19,145 nt of DNA, taken from contig JAFUUM010000381.1 in assembly GCA_017477805.1 (NCBI GenBank), forward strand, positions 1-19,145, in the 5' to 3' direction. The notes beneath the pieces are model-generated. The model had not been told where the DNA came from. It was given only the letters and a program-made list of their open reading frames with translations, and made no database searches. Position numbers and translations under genes: made by a program. The stretch is from Lachnospiraceae bacterium. Its GTDB lineage: Bacteria; Bacillota; Clostridia; Lachnospirales; Lachnospiraceae. Of this stretch, positions 5,276 through 12,031 are shown in pieces; within the stretch, counting starts at the first letter, position 1; the number at the start of each line of letters is the position of its first letter.

Positions 5276-7369
5276 ATGAGTTTTTGGACAGGAGTTTTCG
5301 GTCCTCAATATATATCATCCATGCGTCCCGTCTTTAACAAGGACGCTCTGTATTCCGACACCACGGAGCATTATCTGACGCCCTGCGAGCCGGAACCTTA
5401 CGGCCACATGCGGGTCCGCTTCCGTACCGCAAAGAACAACGTGGATGAAGTCTTTTTGGACCATGACGGACAGGCTCTTCGCATGAAAAAGGTGTCCTCC
5501 GTAGGAGATTTTGATTTTTATGAGCTGGATGTCCAGCTCAGTGACCAGCCCTACCTGTATTGTTTCCACGTACAGGCCGGTGCCATCGAATATTATTACG
5601 ATCAGAGAGGAGCTACGCCTTATCGCTCGCCTGAAACCTGTTTCTCCGTGATCCCGGGCTTTAGGACCCCTCATTGGGCTAAGGGCGCGGTGATGTACCA
5701 GATCTATGTGGACCGTTTTTACAACGGCAATCCCGATAATGATGTCCTGGACCACGAGTACTTCTACCTGGGAGATTACTCCCACAGAGTACCTCCCGAG
5801 CAGTGGGATAAATATCCCGCGGCCGACGGCGTGAGAGAATTCTACGGCGGAGACTTAGACGGTGTCCTCCAGAAACTGGACTATCTGAAGGAACTTGGCA
5901 TTGAGGTGATCTATTTTAATCCCCTCTTTGTTTCCCCTTCCAACCACAAATACGACATCCAGGATTACGATTACATCGATCCTCATTTCGGACGGATCGT
6001 CATGGACGAGGGAAAACTCTTAGAGGACGGCGATCATTCCAATAAGAACGCCACCAGATTTATCACCCGCGTCACCAATCGCAGAAATCTGGAAGCTTCC
6101 AACGCTCTGTTTGCCAAGGTTGTGGACGAAGCTCACAAACGCGGAATAAGAGTTATCATCGACGGCGTGTTCAATCACTGCGGTTCCTTTAACAAGTGGC
6201 TGGACCGGGAACAGATCTACGAACATGCCCCCGGTTACGAAAAAGGTGCTTTTATCTCCGATACCAGCCCCTATCGCGGCTGCTTCTTCTTCCACGATGA
6301 AAACGCCTGGCCCTATAACGCAACTTATGACGGCTGGTGGGGTTACGATACCCTCCCGAAACTTCATTACGAAGGTTCTCCCAGCCTTTACGAGTACATC
6401 ATGCACATCGCCAGAAAGTGGGTGTCCCCGCCCTATAATGCGGACGGTTGGAGACTTGACGTGGCAGCGGATCTTGGCATGAGTCCGGAGATGAACCATA
6501 GGTTCTGGGCGGATTTCCGACGTACCGTAAAGCTGGCCAATCCCAATGCCATCATCCTCGCGGAGCATTACGGTGATCCCTCACCCTGGCTCCAGGGCGA
6601 TCAGTGGGATTCCGTCATGAACTACGATGCCTTTATGGAACCCCTGACCTGGTTCCTGACAGGAATGGAAAAACACAGCGATGAATACCGGCATGATCTT
6701 CTTGGCAATATCGATGCCTTCTGGAACGCCATGTATTACAACGGTGCAAAGATGACCATGCCCTCAAGACTCATCAGCATGAATGAGCTTTCCAACCATG
6801 ATCACTCCCGGTTCCTGACACGGACCAACCGGAAAGTGGGACGTACCGGAAACCTGGGTCCAGAAGCCGCAAACGAGAACGTTTCCCTTGCGGTGATGCG
6901 GGAAGCCGTACTGGTCCAGATGACCTGGCCCGGTGCCGCCACCCTGTATTACGGAGATGAGGCCGGTGTCTGCGGATTTACGGATCCCGATAACCGTCGT
7001 ACCTATCCCTGGGGACACGAGGATAAGCAGCTCCTGCACTTCCACAAAGCAGCCATCCGCCTGCGGAAAAACAGACCGGAACTCCGTACCGGATCCACAA
7101 AGCGTCTGGGTGGTGAGCACAACTTCCTGTGTTATGCGCGGTTTGATGAGTCCCACCAGACCATCACGCTGATCAACAACAACGAGTACGATATCGAAGT
7201 TCAGGTTCCCGTATGGCTCTGCGGTATCCCCAAAGAGGACAGCCTGACCTGTATCCTGAGTTCGGATCGGGACGGGTTCACAGAGCTTCCCGAAACCTAT
7301 CAGCTCCGGGCCGGCAAGCTAAACATCAAACTGCCCGGTTACAGCGGAAAGATCCTGGTCCACGGATAA
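5276..7369 (+). CDS. Glycoside hydrolase family 13, neopullulanase/maltogenic amylase-like
   Basis: 697 residues. It should hydrolyse alpha-glucan bonds in maltodextrins, cyclodextrins or pullulan fragments. The N-terminal 125 residues look like a CBM34-type beta domain of the neopullulanase group. The barrel starts at WAKGAVMYQIYVDRFYNG. The four GH13 motifs are intact: DGVFNH (D296-H301), DGWRLDVAAD with nucleophile D395, ILAEHYGD with acid/base E430, and ELSNHDHSR with transition-state aspartate D509. LYYGDEAGVCGFTDPDNRRTYPW near the barrel end is typical, and a C-terminal beta domain follows. There is no signal peptide, so it should act on imported oligosaccharides in the cytoplasm. AGGAG 8 bases before the ATG fixes the start. 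It is monocistronic between two terminators. Exact specificity cannot be read from sequence. Confidence 0.93.
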   Translation: MSFWTGVFGPQYISSMRPVFNKDALYSDTTEHYLTPCEPEPYGHMRVRFRTAKNNVDEVFLDHDGQALRMKKVSSVGDFDFYELDVQLSDQPYLYCFHVQAGAIEYYYDQRGATPYRSPETCFSVIPGFRTPHWAKGAVMYQIYVDRFYNGNPDNDVLDHEYFYLGDYSHRVPPEQWDKYPAADGVREFYGGDLDGVLQKLDYLKELGIEVIYFNPLFVSPSNHKYDIQDYDYIDPHFGRIVMDEGKLLEDGDHSNKNATRFITRVTNRRNLEASNALFAKVVDEAHKRGIRVIIDGVFNHCGSFNKWLDREQIYEHAPGYEKGAFISDTSPYRGCFFFHDENAWPYNATYDGWWGYDTLPKLHYEGSPSLYEYIMHIARKWVSPPYNADGWRLDVAADLGMSPEMNHRFWADFRRTVKLANPNAIILAEHYGDPSPWLQGDQWDSVMNYDAFMEPLTWFLTGMEKHSDEYRHDLLGNIDAFWNAMYYNGAKMTMPSRLISMNELSNHDHSRFLTRTNRKVGRTGNLGPEAANENVSLAVMREAVLVQMTWPGAATLYYGDEAGVCGFTDPDNRRTYPWGHEDKQLLHFHKAAIRLRKNRPELRTGSTKRLGGEHNFLCYARFDESHQTITLINNNEYDIEVQVPVWLCGIPKEDSLTCILSSDRDGFTELPETYQLRAGKLNIKLPGYSGKILVHG

Positions 7370-7392
7370 GGTATTATATCCATAAGCACGAA

Positions 7393-7421
7393 AAAAGAGG
7401 TTGTCATCGACAGCCTCTTTT
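7393..7421. terminator. Bidirectional terminator between amylase and ftsH
   Basis: The arms 7393-7405 and 7409-7421 pair over 13 bases with one T-G wobble and a 3-base loop. Runs of A before and T after the stem give a T-run on both strands. It separates the convergent amylase and ftsH genes. Confidence 0.85.
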
Positions 7422-7426
7422 GTTTC

Positions 7427-9286
7427 TTACTCTTCAACTGTTTTGGTGATATCCTCACCGTTAAAGATCGCCTCGAACTCTGCTCTGGTGATCTTTTCTT
7501 TTTTCAATAATGCTTCCGCACCTGCATGAAGAACATCCATATGCTCTTTGATCAGGGCTGTGGCCTTATCGTAGCACTCAGAGATGATGGCCTTTACTTC
7601 CTGATCGATCTCACCGGAAATGGCCTCACTGTGGTTCTTGGTGTGACCGTAATCTCTTCCGATGAAGACCTCATCCTCATCTTCATAGCAGACAACACCG
7701 ATATTCTCGGACATTCCGTATCTGGTGACCATCTGCTTAGCGATCTTTGTCGCTTTCTTGATATCGGAGGAAGCGCCTGTAGTGATATCCCCAAAGATCA
7801 GCTCTTCTGCGATACGACCACCCAGGGCTACCTGAATCTCCTGCAGCATCTTGCCTTTGGTCAGGATCATCTCATCCTTTTCCGGAAGCGGCATGGTGTA
7901 GCCTGCCGCACCCTGTCCCGTAGGAATGATGGATACGGTATAAACAGGTCCCACATCCGGCAGAATATGGTACAGGATCGCATGTCCCATCTCGTGGTAT
8001 GCGGTGATCTTCTTTTCCTTCTCGGCAATGATCTTGCTCTTTTTCTCGGAACCGATCCCAACTTTGATCATGGAATCGTTGATATCATCCTGCTTGATAA
8101 AGCTCTGGTTCTTCTTGGCCGCAAGGATCGCGGACTCATTTAACAGGTTCTCAAGATCCGCGCCCGTAAAGCCGGCTGTTGTCTGAGCGATATGCTCTAA
8201 GTTCACGTCATCCGCCAGAGGCTTGTTCTTTGCATGGACTTTCAGGATATCTTCTCTGCCGCGAACATCCGGTCTGCCCACGGTGATCTGTCTGTCGAAA
8301 CGACCGGGACGCAGGATCGCGGGATCCAGGATATCCACACGGTTGGTGGCTGCCATGACGATGATGCCTTCGTTAACGCCAAAACCGTCCATTTCCACCA
8401 GTAACTGGTTCAGGGTCTGTTCTCTTTCATCGTGGCCGCCGCCGAGACCTGCGCCTCTTCGTCTTGCTACGGCATCGATCTCATCGATAAAGATGATGCA
8501 GGGAGCATTTTTCTTTGCTTCCGCAAACATATCTCTGACACGGGATGCACCGACACCCACGTACATTTCTACAAAATCCGAACCGGAAATACTAAAGAAA
8601 GGAACACCTGCTTCTCCGGCAACAGCCTTGGCAAGCAGAGTCTTACCGGTTCCGGGAGGGCCCTCAAGCAAAACACCTTTGGGGATCCGCGCGCCCACCT
8701 TGGTGAACTTGGCGGGTTCCTTTAAGAATAGCACGATCTCCTGCAGGTCTTCCTTTTCTTCCTGAAGTCCTGCCACGTTTTCAAAGGTCACTTTGGTATC
8801 ACCGCCCATGGATAACTTGGCGCGGTTTTTGGTGAAGTTCATAAGACCCTTGTTGGCACTGGCGTTCTGACCGTTGATCATCACAAAGATGAAAACGATC
8901 ACCACGGCTCCCACCAGAATGGGCAGTACACCGGTCAAAAACCAGTTATCCCCTGCCGCTTCGTGAACCACGGGGTTGATGCCATGATCTTCCAGGGTTT
9001 TCTGGGTCTTTGCGATATCCGTTACGTAGAAGGTGACCTTCGCCTGTCCGCCTCTGTCCGTATCCCGCACGATCAGTGTTACGGAACCCGTAGGTGGCGT
9101 CTGGCTGGGCGTGATCTCGGCACCGACGATATTTCCATCCTCCAGTGCCTGTTCCATGTCTTTTTCCGTGACATAAGAAGAGGTTTTACTTCCGTTTGTG
9201 CTGATATAGATCGCCGCAAACAAAAGGACGATCAACAGCACAAAGTAAAGACCCATGCCACGGTTTCCCGATTTTTTTGTGTTCAA
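7427..9286 (-). CDS. ftsH: ATP-dependent zinc metalloprotease FtsH
   Basis: 619 residues, full length. A membrane-bound hexameric AAA+ protease that degrades misfolded membrane and regulatory proteins. Membrane segment 1 spans about 12-28, an extracytoplasmic domain about 30-112, and membrane segment 2 about 115-137. The AAA module has Walker A GPPGTGKT (209-216), Walker B IIFIDE (264-269) and the second region of homology NRVDILDPAILRPGRFDRQI. The protease site is HEMGH (431-435), with D508 in TTGASSDIKKAT as the third zinc ligand. The start is a TTG preceded by GAGGA at 7 bases; the next ATG, at residue 11 beside the first membrane segment, lacks such a site. It follows hpt after 39 bases and is probably cotranscribed. 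Gene order tilS-hpt-ftsH is as in Bacillus. Confidence 0.97.
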   Translation of the reverse strand: MNTKKSGNRGMGLYFVLLIVLLFAAIYISTNGSKTSSYVTEKDMEQALEDGNIVGAEITPSQTPPTGSVTLIVRDTDRGGQAKVTFYVTDIAKTQKTLEDHGINPVVHEAAGDNWFLTGVLPILVGAVVIVFIFVMINGQNASANKGLMNFTKNRAKLSMGGDTKVTFENVAGLQEEKEDLQEIVLFLKEPAKFTKVGARIPKGVLLEGPPGTGKTLLAKAVAGEAGVPFFSISGSDFVEMYVGVGASRVRDMFAEAKKNAPCIIFIDEIDAVARRRGAGLGGGHDEREQTLNQLLVEMDGFGVNEGIIVMAATNRVDILDPAILRPGRFDRQITVGRPDVRGREDILKVHAKNKPLADDVNLEHIAQTTAGFTGADLENLLNESAILAAKKNQSFIKQDDINDSMIKVGIGSEKKSKIIAEKEKKITAYHEMGHAILYHILPDVGPVYTVSIIPTGQGAAGYTMPLPEKDEMILTKGKMLQEIQVALGGRIAEELIFGDITTGASSDIKKATKIAKQMVTRYGMSENIGVVCYEDEDEVFIGRDYGHTKNHSEAISGEIDQEVKAIISECYDKATALIKEHMDVLHAGAEALLKKEKITRAEFEAIFNGEDITKTVEE

Positions 9287-9325
9287 TCCTGCATCCTCAT
9301 TTCCTGATTATTTGGAGCTCCGGCT

Positions 9326-9865
9326 TTATTTCTCCTCGTCGCCGTCGAATTCCACCACACCGATGTAGGGGAGGTTACGATATTTCTGGTCATAATCCAG
9401 ACCGAAACCAACCACGAATTCGTCCGGGATCTCAAAGCCTGTGTAATCCACTTTCACATCGATCACACGTCTCTCGGGCTTATCCAGCAGCGTGCAGAGC
9501 TTTACGCTGGCGGGCTTTCTGTCCTTCAGCATGTCCAGCAGATAAGACAGGGTTCTTCCGGAGTCTACAATATCTTCTACCACCAAAACGTCCTTATCTT
9601 TCAGTGGCTCGTCCAAATCTTTTACAATTCTTACAACACCGCTGGATTTGGTGGAGCTGCCGTAACTGGATACGGACATGAAATCCATGCTCACGGGAAC
9701 GGTGATGCGCTTAGCCAATTCACACATAAAGAACGCACCGCCCTTCAGGACACACACCAGATGGATCTCTTTGCCGGCATAATCTCTGCTGATCTGCTCA
9801 CCGAGTTCCTTGATCTTCTGATTCACTTTCTCTTCCGGCACCATGACACGGATATGTTCTCCCAT
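9326..9865 (-). CDS. hpt: Hypoxanthine phosphoribosyltransferase
   Basis: 179 residues from the preferred start. It converts hypoxanthine or guanine plus PRPP to IMP or GMP in purine salvage. The PRPP-binding motif VVEDIVDSGRTL (95-106) with the acidic pair E97-D98 is intact, as are VCVLKGGAFF (37-46) and MDFMSVSSYG (60-69). The frame extends five codons further, to an ATG at 9880. However, that upstream ATG is part of ATGGAGGAAT, whose GGAGG is the ribosome binding site 8 bases before the ATG at 9865, and the protein from there (MGEHIRVMVPEE) begins where related enzymes do. The gene lies between tilS and ftsH, a conserved Firmicute order, and has a possible own promoter. Confidence 0.95.
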   Translation of the reverse strand: MGEHIRVMVPEEKVNQKIKELGEQISRDYAGKEIHLVCVLKGGAFFMCELAKRITVPVSMDFMSVSSYGSSTKSSGVVRIVKDLDEPLKDKDVLVVEDIVDSGRTLSYLLDMLKDRKPASVKLCTLLDKPERRVIDVKVDYTGFEIPDEFVVGFGLDYDQKYRNLPYIGVVEFDGDEEK

Positions 9866-9912
9866 TTTTAATTCCTCCATTTGCTTTCTTGTTGTTCAAA
9901 ACCTAATAAGTT

Positions 9913-9941
9913 TCTATATTTTACCATAACGGTCTTCCAAA
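9913..9941 (-). promoter_or_regulatory. Possible promoter of hpt-ftsH
   Basis: The minus strand has TTTGGA (9936-9941), a 17-base spacer and TATAGA (9913-9918) in the gap after tilS. The start would fall about 40 bases before the hpt ATG. No terminator is visible after tilS, so this promoter may add to read-through from divIC-tilS. Confidence 0.45.
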
Positions 9942-9943
9942 TT

Positions 9944-11431
9944 CTATAACTCGGAAATACGAAGGTCGATCCTTAAGATCCGGCGACTTTCCTTTGTCAG
10001 ATAACCGGTCCTGCCCCGCCTGATACCGGGGATCCACAGTACTTCCGAACCTGCTGCCGGAAACCACAACCGGTCCCGAACCTCTTCCGGAACCTTTTCC
10101 TCGATGAGGATCTCCTTTAACGGCTTTTTATTCCCGGCTTCGTTGATGATCATGTAATCACCGGGCAGCCTGTGACGGATGCAGACAGGCTCATTCACCG
10201 AAAGGGCATCCGGATCAAAATACTGGGTTTGAACCCCAGCCTTCGGATCCTGTTTCCGGATCCTCTCCGATAATTCTCCATCGAGGCCTTCCGGCTCTTC
10301 CTCAAAGAGTTGGTACACTTCCGGATCCTCCCCGAAGATCCCGGTCGGGACGTTTCTCTCCCTGCAGAATGCCGTAAGGATCGGAGCGATCGTTGACCTC
10401 CCAGTGCCCGCTTCTTCTGTTTCTGCGTTCTCAAACCGGATCCTGCCCTGTTTGGAAACAAAGCAGCAATCTCCCGGAAGATCCAATTCTCCGCCGACTT
10501 CGCTGTTTATCAACTCCAACATCTTCTCAAGATGGTCCGTTCCGATGTCTTTGCCACCCGTGGGAAGATCCCGGATCAACAGCAAAAGGATCTGTTTCTG
10601 CAGGTAGGGATCTTCTCTCAAGAGGCGCTCTCTGTCGAGGATACCGTCTCCGACCTCAACACGCTTTTGGGCTTCCGCTCCCACACGGCTCAAAAAATCC
10701 CAGGTTTCCTGCAGGATCTCAGCTGCTCCGGCAATGTGTCCAACAGCGTCCCCGCTAACTTCCTTTGCCGCCGGGATGAGTTCATGCCGGATCTTATTCC
10801 TGCTGTAAGTGCAGTCGGCATTGGTAACATCTTCGCAAAAGGAAAGTCCCTGCTTTTGAAGATAGTCCTCGATCTCCCCTCGTTCCAAAAACAAAAGGGG
10901 CCGGATAATATCATCCCGCTTGGGGCGGATACCCCCAAGACCAGCGATACCGCTTCCCCGCAATAGCCGGAAAAGCACTGTTTCCGCCTGATCGTTTTTG
11001 TGATGGGCGGTGGCGATGAGATATCTGGGATCTTTCCCGTCGCTTTCAGAGATCTTCTCTTCCGTCCTCCAGGCTTTCAGCGTCTTTTCAAAATCCTCGT
11101 ACCGGATCTTTCTTCCAAGTTCCTCCTCAGACATCCCGCTGCCTTCGAGTTTTTCCGGAATGTTCTCAAGGTACACGCTGCAGGGAACATCCAGTTTCCT
11201 GCAAAGATCCTCCACATACTCCCGGTCCAGGCCCGACTCTTTCCGGATCCCGTGATCCACATGGACTGCCCGAAGTTCAAAAGAAAGGACCCCTTGAAGT
11301 CCTTTCAAAACAGAAAGGAGGCAGACCGAATCTGCCCCTCCCGAAACAGCCGCCAGAACCCTGTCCCCCTTCCGGATCAGGTCATGACGCTGCACATATG
11401 TACTTACCCGATTCAGGAGCTCATCTCCCAT
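9944..11431 (-). CDS. tilS: tRNA(Ile)-lysidine synthase
   Basis: 495 residues from the ATG at 11431. It adds lysine to C34 of the tRNA-Ile with a CAU anticodon, changing both its codon reading and its charging; this is essential in bacteria. The N-type ATP pyrophosphatase P-loop SGGADS (30-35) is intact, followed by HVDHGIR and the block IATAHHKNDQAETVLFRLLRGSGIAGLGGI. The C-terminal TilS domain is recognisable from IRHRLPGDYMIINEAGNKKP to WIPGIRRG. The ATG overlaps the divIC stop as TGATG and has GGGAG 7 bases upstream inside divIC, which indicates translational coupling. A TTG one codon earlier is in frame but worse placed. Confidence 0.96.
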   Translation of the reverse strand: MGDELLNRVSTYVQRHDLIRKGDRVLAAVSGGADSVCLLSVLKGLQGVLSFELRAVHVDHGIRKESGLDREYVEDLCRKLDVPCSVYLENIPEKLEGSGMSEEELGRKIRYEDFEKTLKAWRTEEKISESDGKDPRYLIATAHHKNDQAETVLFRLLRGSGIAGLGGIRPKRDDIIRPLLFLERGEIEDYLQKQGLSFCEDVTNADCTYSRNKIRHELIPAAKEVSGDAVGHIAGAAEILQETWDFLSRVGAEAQKRVEVGDGILDRERLLREDPYLQKQILLLLIRDLPTGGKDIGTDHLEKMLELINSEVGGELDLPGDCCFVSKQGRIRFENAETEEAGTGRSTIAPILTAFCRERNVPTGIFGEDPEVYQLFEEEPEGLDGELSERIRKQDPKAGVQTQYFDPDALSVNEPVCIRHRLPGDYMIINEAGNKKPLKEILIEEKVPEEVRDRLWFPAAGSEVLWIPGIRRGRTGYLTKESRRILRIDLRISEL

Positions 11432-11748
11432 CAATCGTCTCCCGCTTCGAAAATGATCTGGTTATCATATACCAGACCCAGTTTGTCTCTGGCCACTTCT
11501 TCTTTATACTTGTTGGTCTGGGTGTACCTGCTGAACTCTTCCAGTTCATCCGCTCTTTCGGACTCGCTCTGGATCATGGCTTCCCACTGGGCTTCCTGCT
11601 TGGCATAAGCTGCAGCCTGCTTTTTCAGGTCAGCTTCCCTGATCTTTAAGACCACCACCAGCATCAGCACCACACCAATGATCATCACAACTGCCAGTTT
11701 ATTCTGTTGTTTTCGCCGGTACGCTGCCCGCCGCTTACGAACTGCCAT
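11431..11748 (-). CDS. divIC: Septum formation initiator, DivIC/FtsB-like
   Basis: 105 residues. A basic N-terminus (VRKRRAAYRRKQQNK) precedes one membrane segment (about 18-35), a charged coiled-coil stretch (about 38-75) and the conserved ending YKEEVARDKLGLVYDNQIIF. This layout is that of the bitopic division proteins DivIC/FtsB, which form a complex with FtsL and DivIB/FtsQ at the septum. Assignment to DivIC rather than FtsL rests on the C-terminal motif and on position just before tilS, a Firmicute arrangement. GGGAG 5 bases before the ATG supports the start. The stop overlaps the tilS start by one base. Confidence 0.88.
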   Translation of the reverse strand: MAVRKRRAAYRRKQQNKLAVVMIIGVVLMLVVVLKIREADLKKQAAAYAKQEAQWEAMIQSESERADELEEFSRYTQTNKYKEEVARDKLGLVYDNQIIFEAGDD

Positions 11749-11786
11749 AATAACTCCCTTATAAAAACAGTTGTCATTTCTGATTT

Positions 11787-11795
11787 ATTCTAGCA
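11787..11795 (-). promoter_or_regulatory. Extended -10 promoter of divIC-tilS
   Basis: The minus strand reads TGCTAGAAT, an extended -10 (TG-N-TAGAAT). No good -35 lies 17 bases upstream, which extended -10 promoters can tolerate. The start would be about 30 bases before the divIC ATG. Confidence 0.4.
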
Positions 11796-11824
11796 CAATT
11801 CCTGCAGTAATAAAAGATGTACCG

Positions 11825-11853
11825 TTGACACCCTCACCCCGCTCTGCTATTGT
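11825..11853 (+). promoter_or_regulatory. Promoter of the riboswitch-GH2-antiporter unit
   Basis: A consensus -35 TTGACA (11825-11830), a 17-base spacer and TATTGT (11848-11853) put the start near 11860, exactly at the first base of the riboswitch P1 helix. The -35 and the end of the -10 form an inverted repeat, GTTGACA (11824-11830) and TGTCAAC (11851-11857). Confidence 0.75.
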
Positions 11854-11859
11854 CAACTT

Positions 11860-11952
11860 AATAGGGAGTAGCTGACATACCAAAAACGGTATGGAACGCA
11901 TTCGTCAGGTCGGGAAGAAATCCCCGGATGTGTTGTTGATAGCGAGACTATT
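11860..11952 (+). promoter_or_regulatory. yybP-ykoY family manganese riboswitch (aptamer)
   Basis: The family's two conserved loops are present: GGGAGTAGC (11864-11872) and CGTCA at the start of the second arm, with AGCGAGAC (11941-11948) closing the junction. P1 is AATAG (11860-11864) with CTATT (11948-11952). A hairpin CATACC/GGTATG and an arm CGCAT...ATGTG with GGG/CCC inside account for the two stacked arms. The family is known to bind Mn2+ and generally switches on manganese exporter genes. Here the P1 3' strand is shared with the terminator stem that follows, so Mn2+-stabilised P1 would prevent termination (an on-switch). Identification is by recalled consensus, not by a covariance search. 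Confidence 0.88.
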
Positions 11953-11984
11953 ACTGCGTTCACGGCAGTAGTAGTCTCTTTTTT
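11944..11984 (+). terminator. Riboswitch expression platform: intrinsic terminator
   Basis: GAGACTATTACTGC (11944-11957) pairs with GCAGTAGTAGTCTC (11965-11978), 14 base pairs with one T-G, loop of 7, followed by T6 (11979-11984). Its 5' arm contains the riboswitch P1 3' strand, so P1 and terminator are mutually exclusive. A short stem TGCGG/CCGCA (12002-12016) follows just before the ribosome binding site of the GH2 gene. Confidence 0.9.
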
Positions 11985-12031
11985 CATATTCTGACGAAAA
12001 ATGCGGGTAATCCGCAGGGGGAAAACAACAA

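Noticed and set aside
6020..6568. 182-codon minus-strand frame inside the amylase gene
   Set aside because: It is antisense to the conserved GH13 catalytic barrel and has no start signal or domain of its own.
9944..11434. tilS start at the TTG one codon upstream
   Set aside because: The ATG at 11431 overlaps the divIC stop as TGATG and has GGGAG at good distance, which is a better start.
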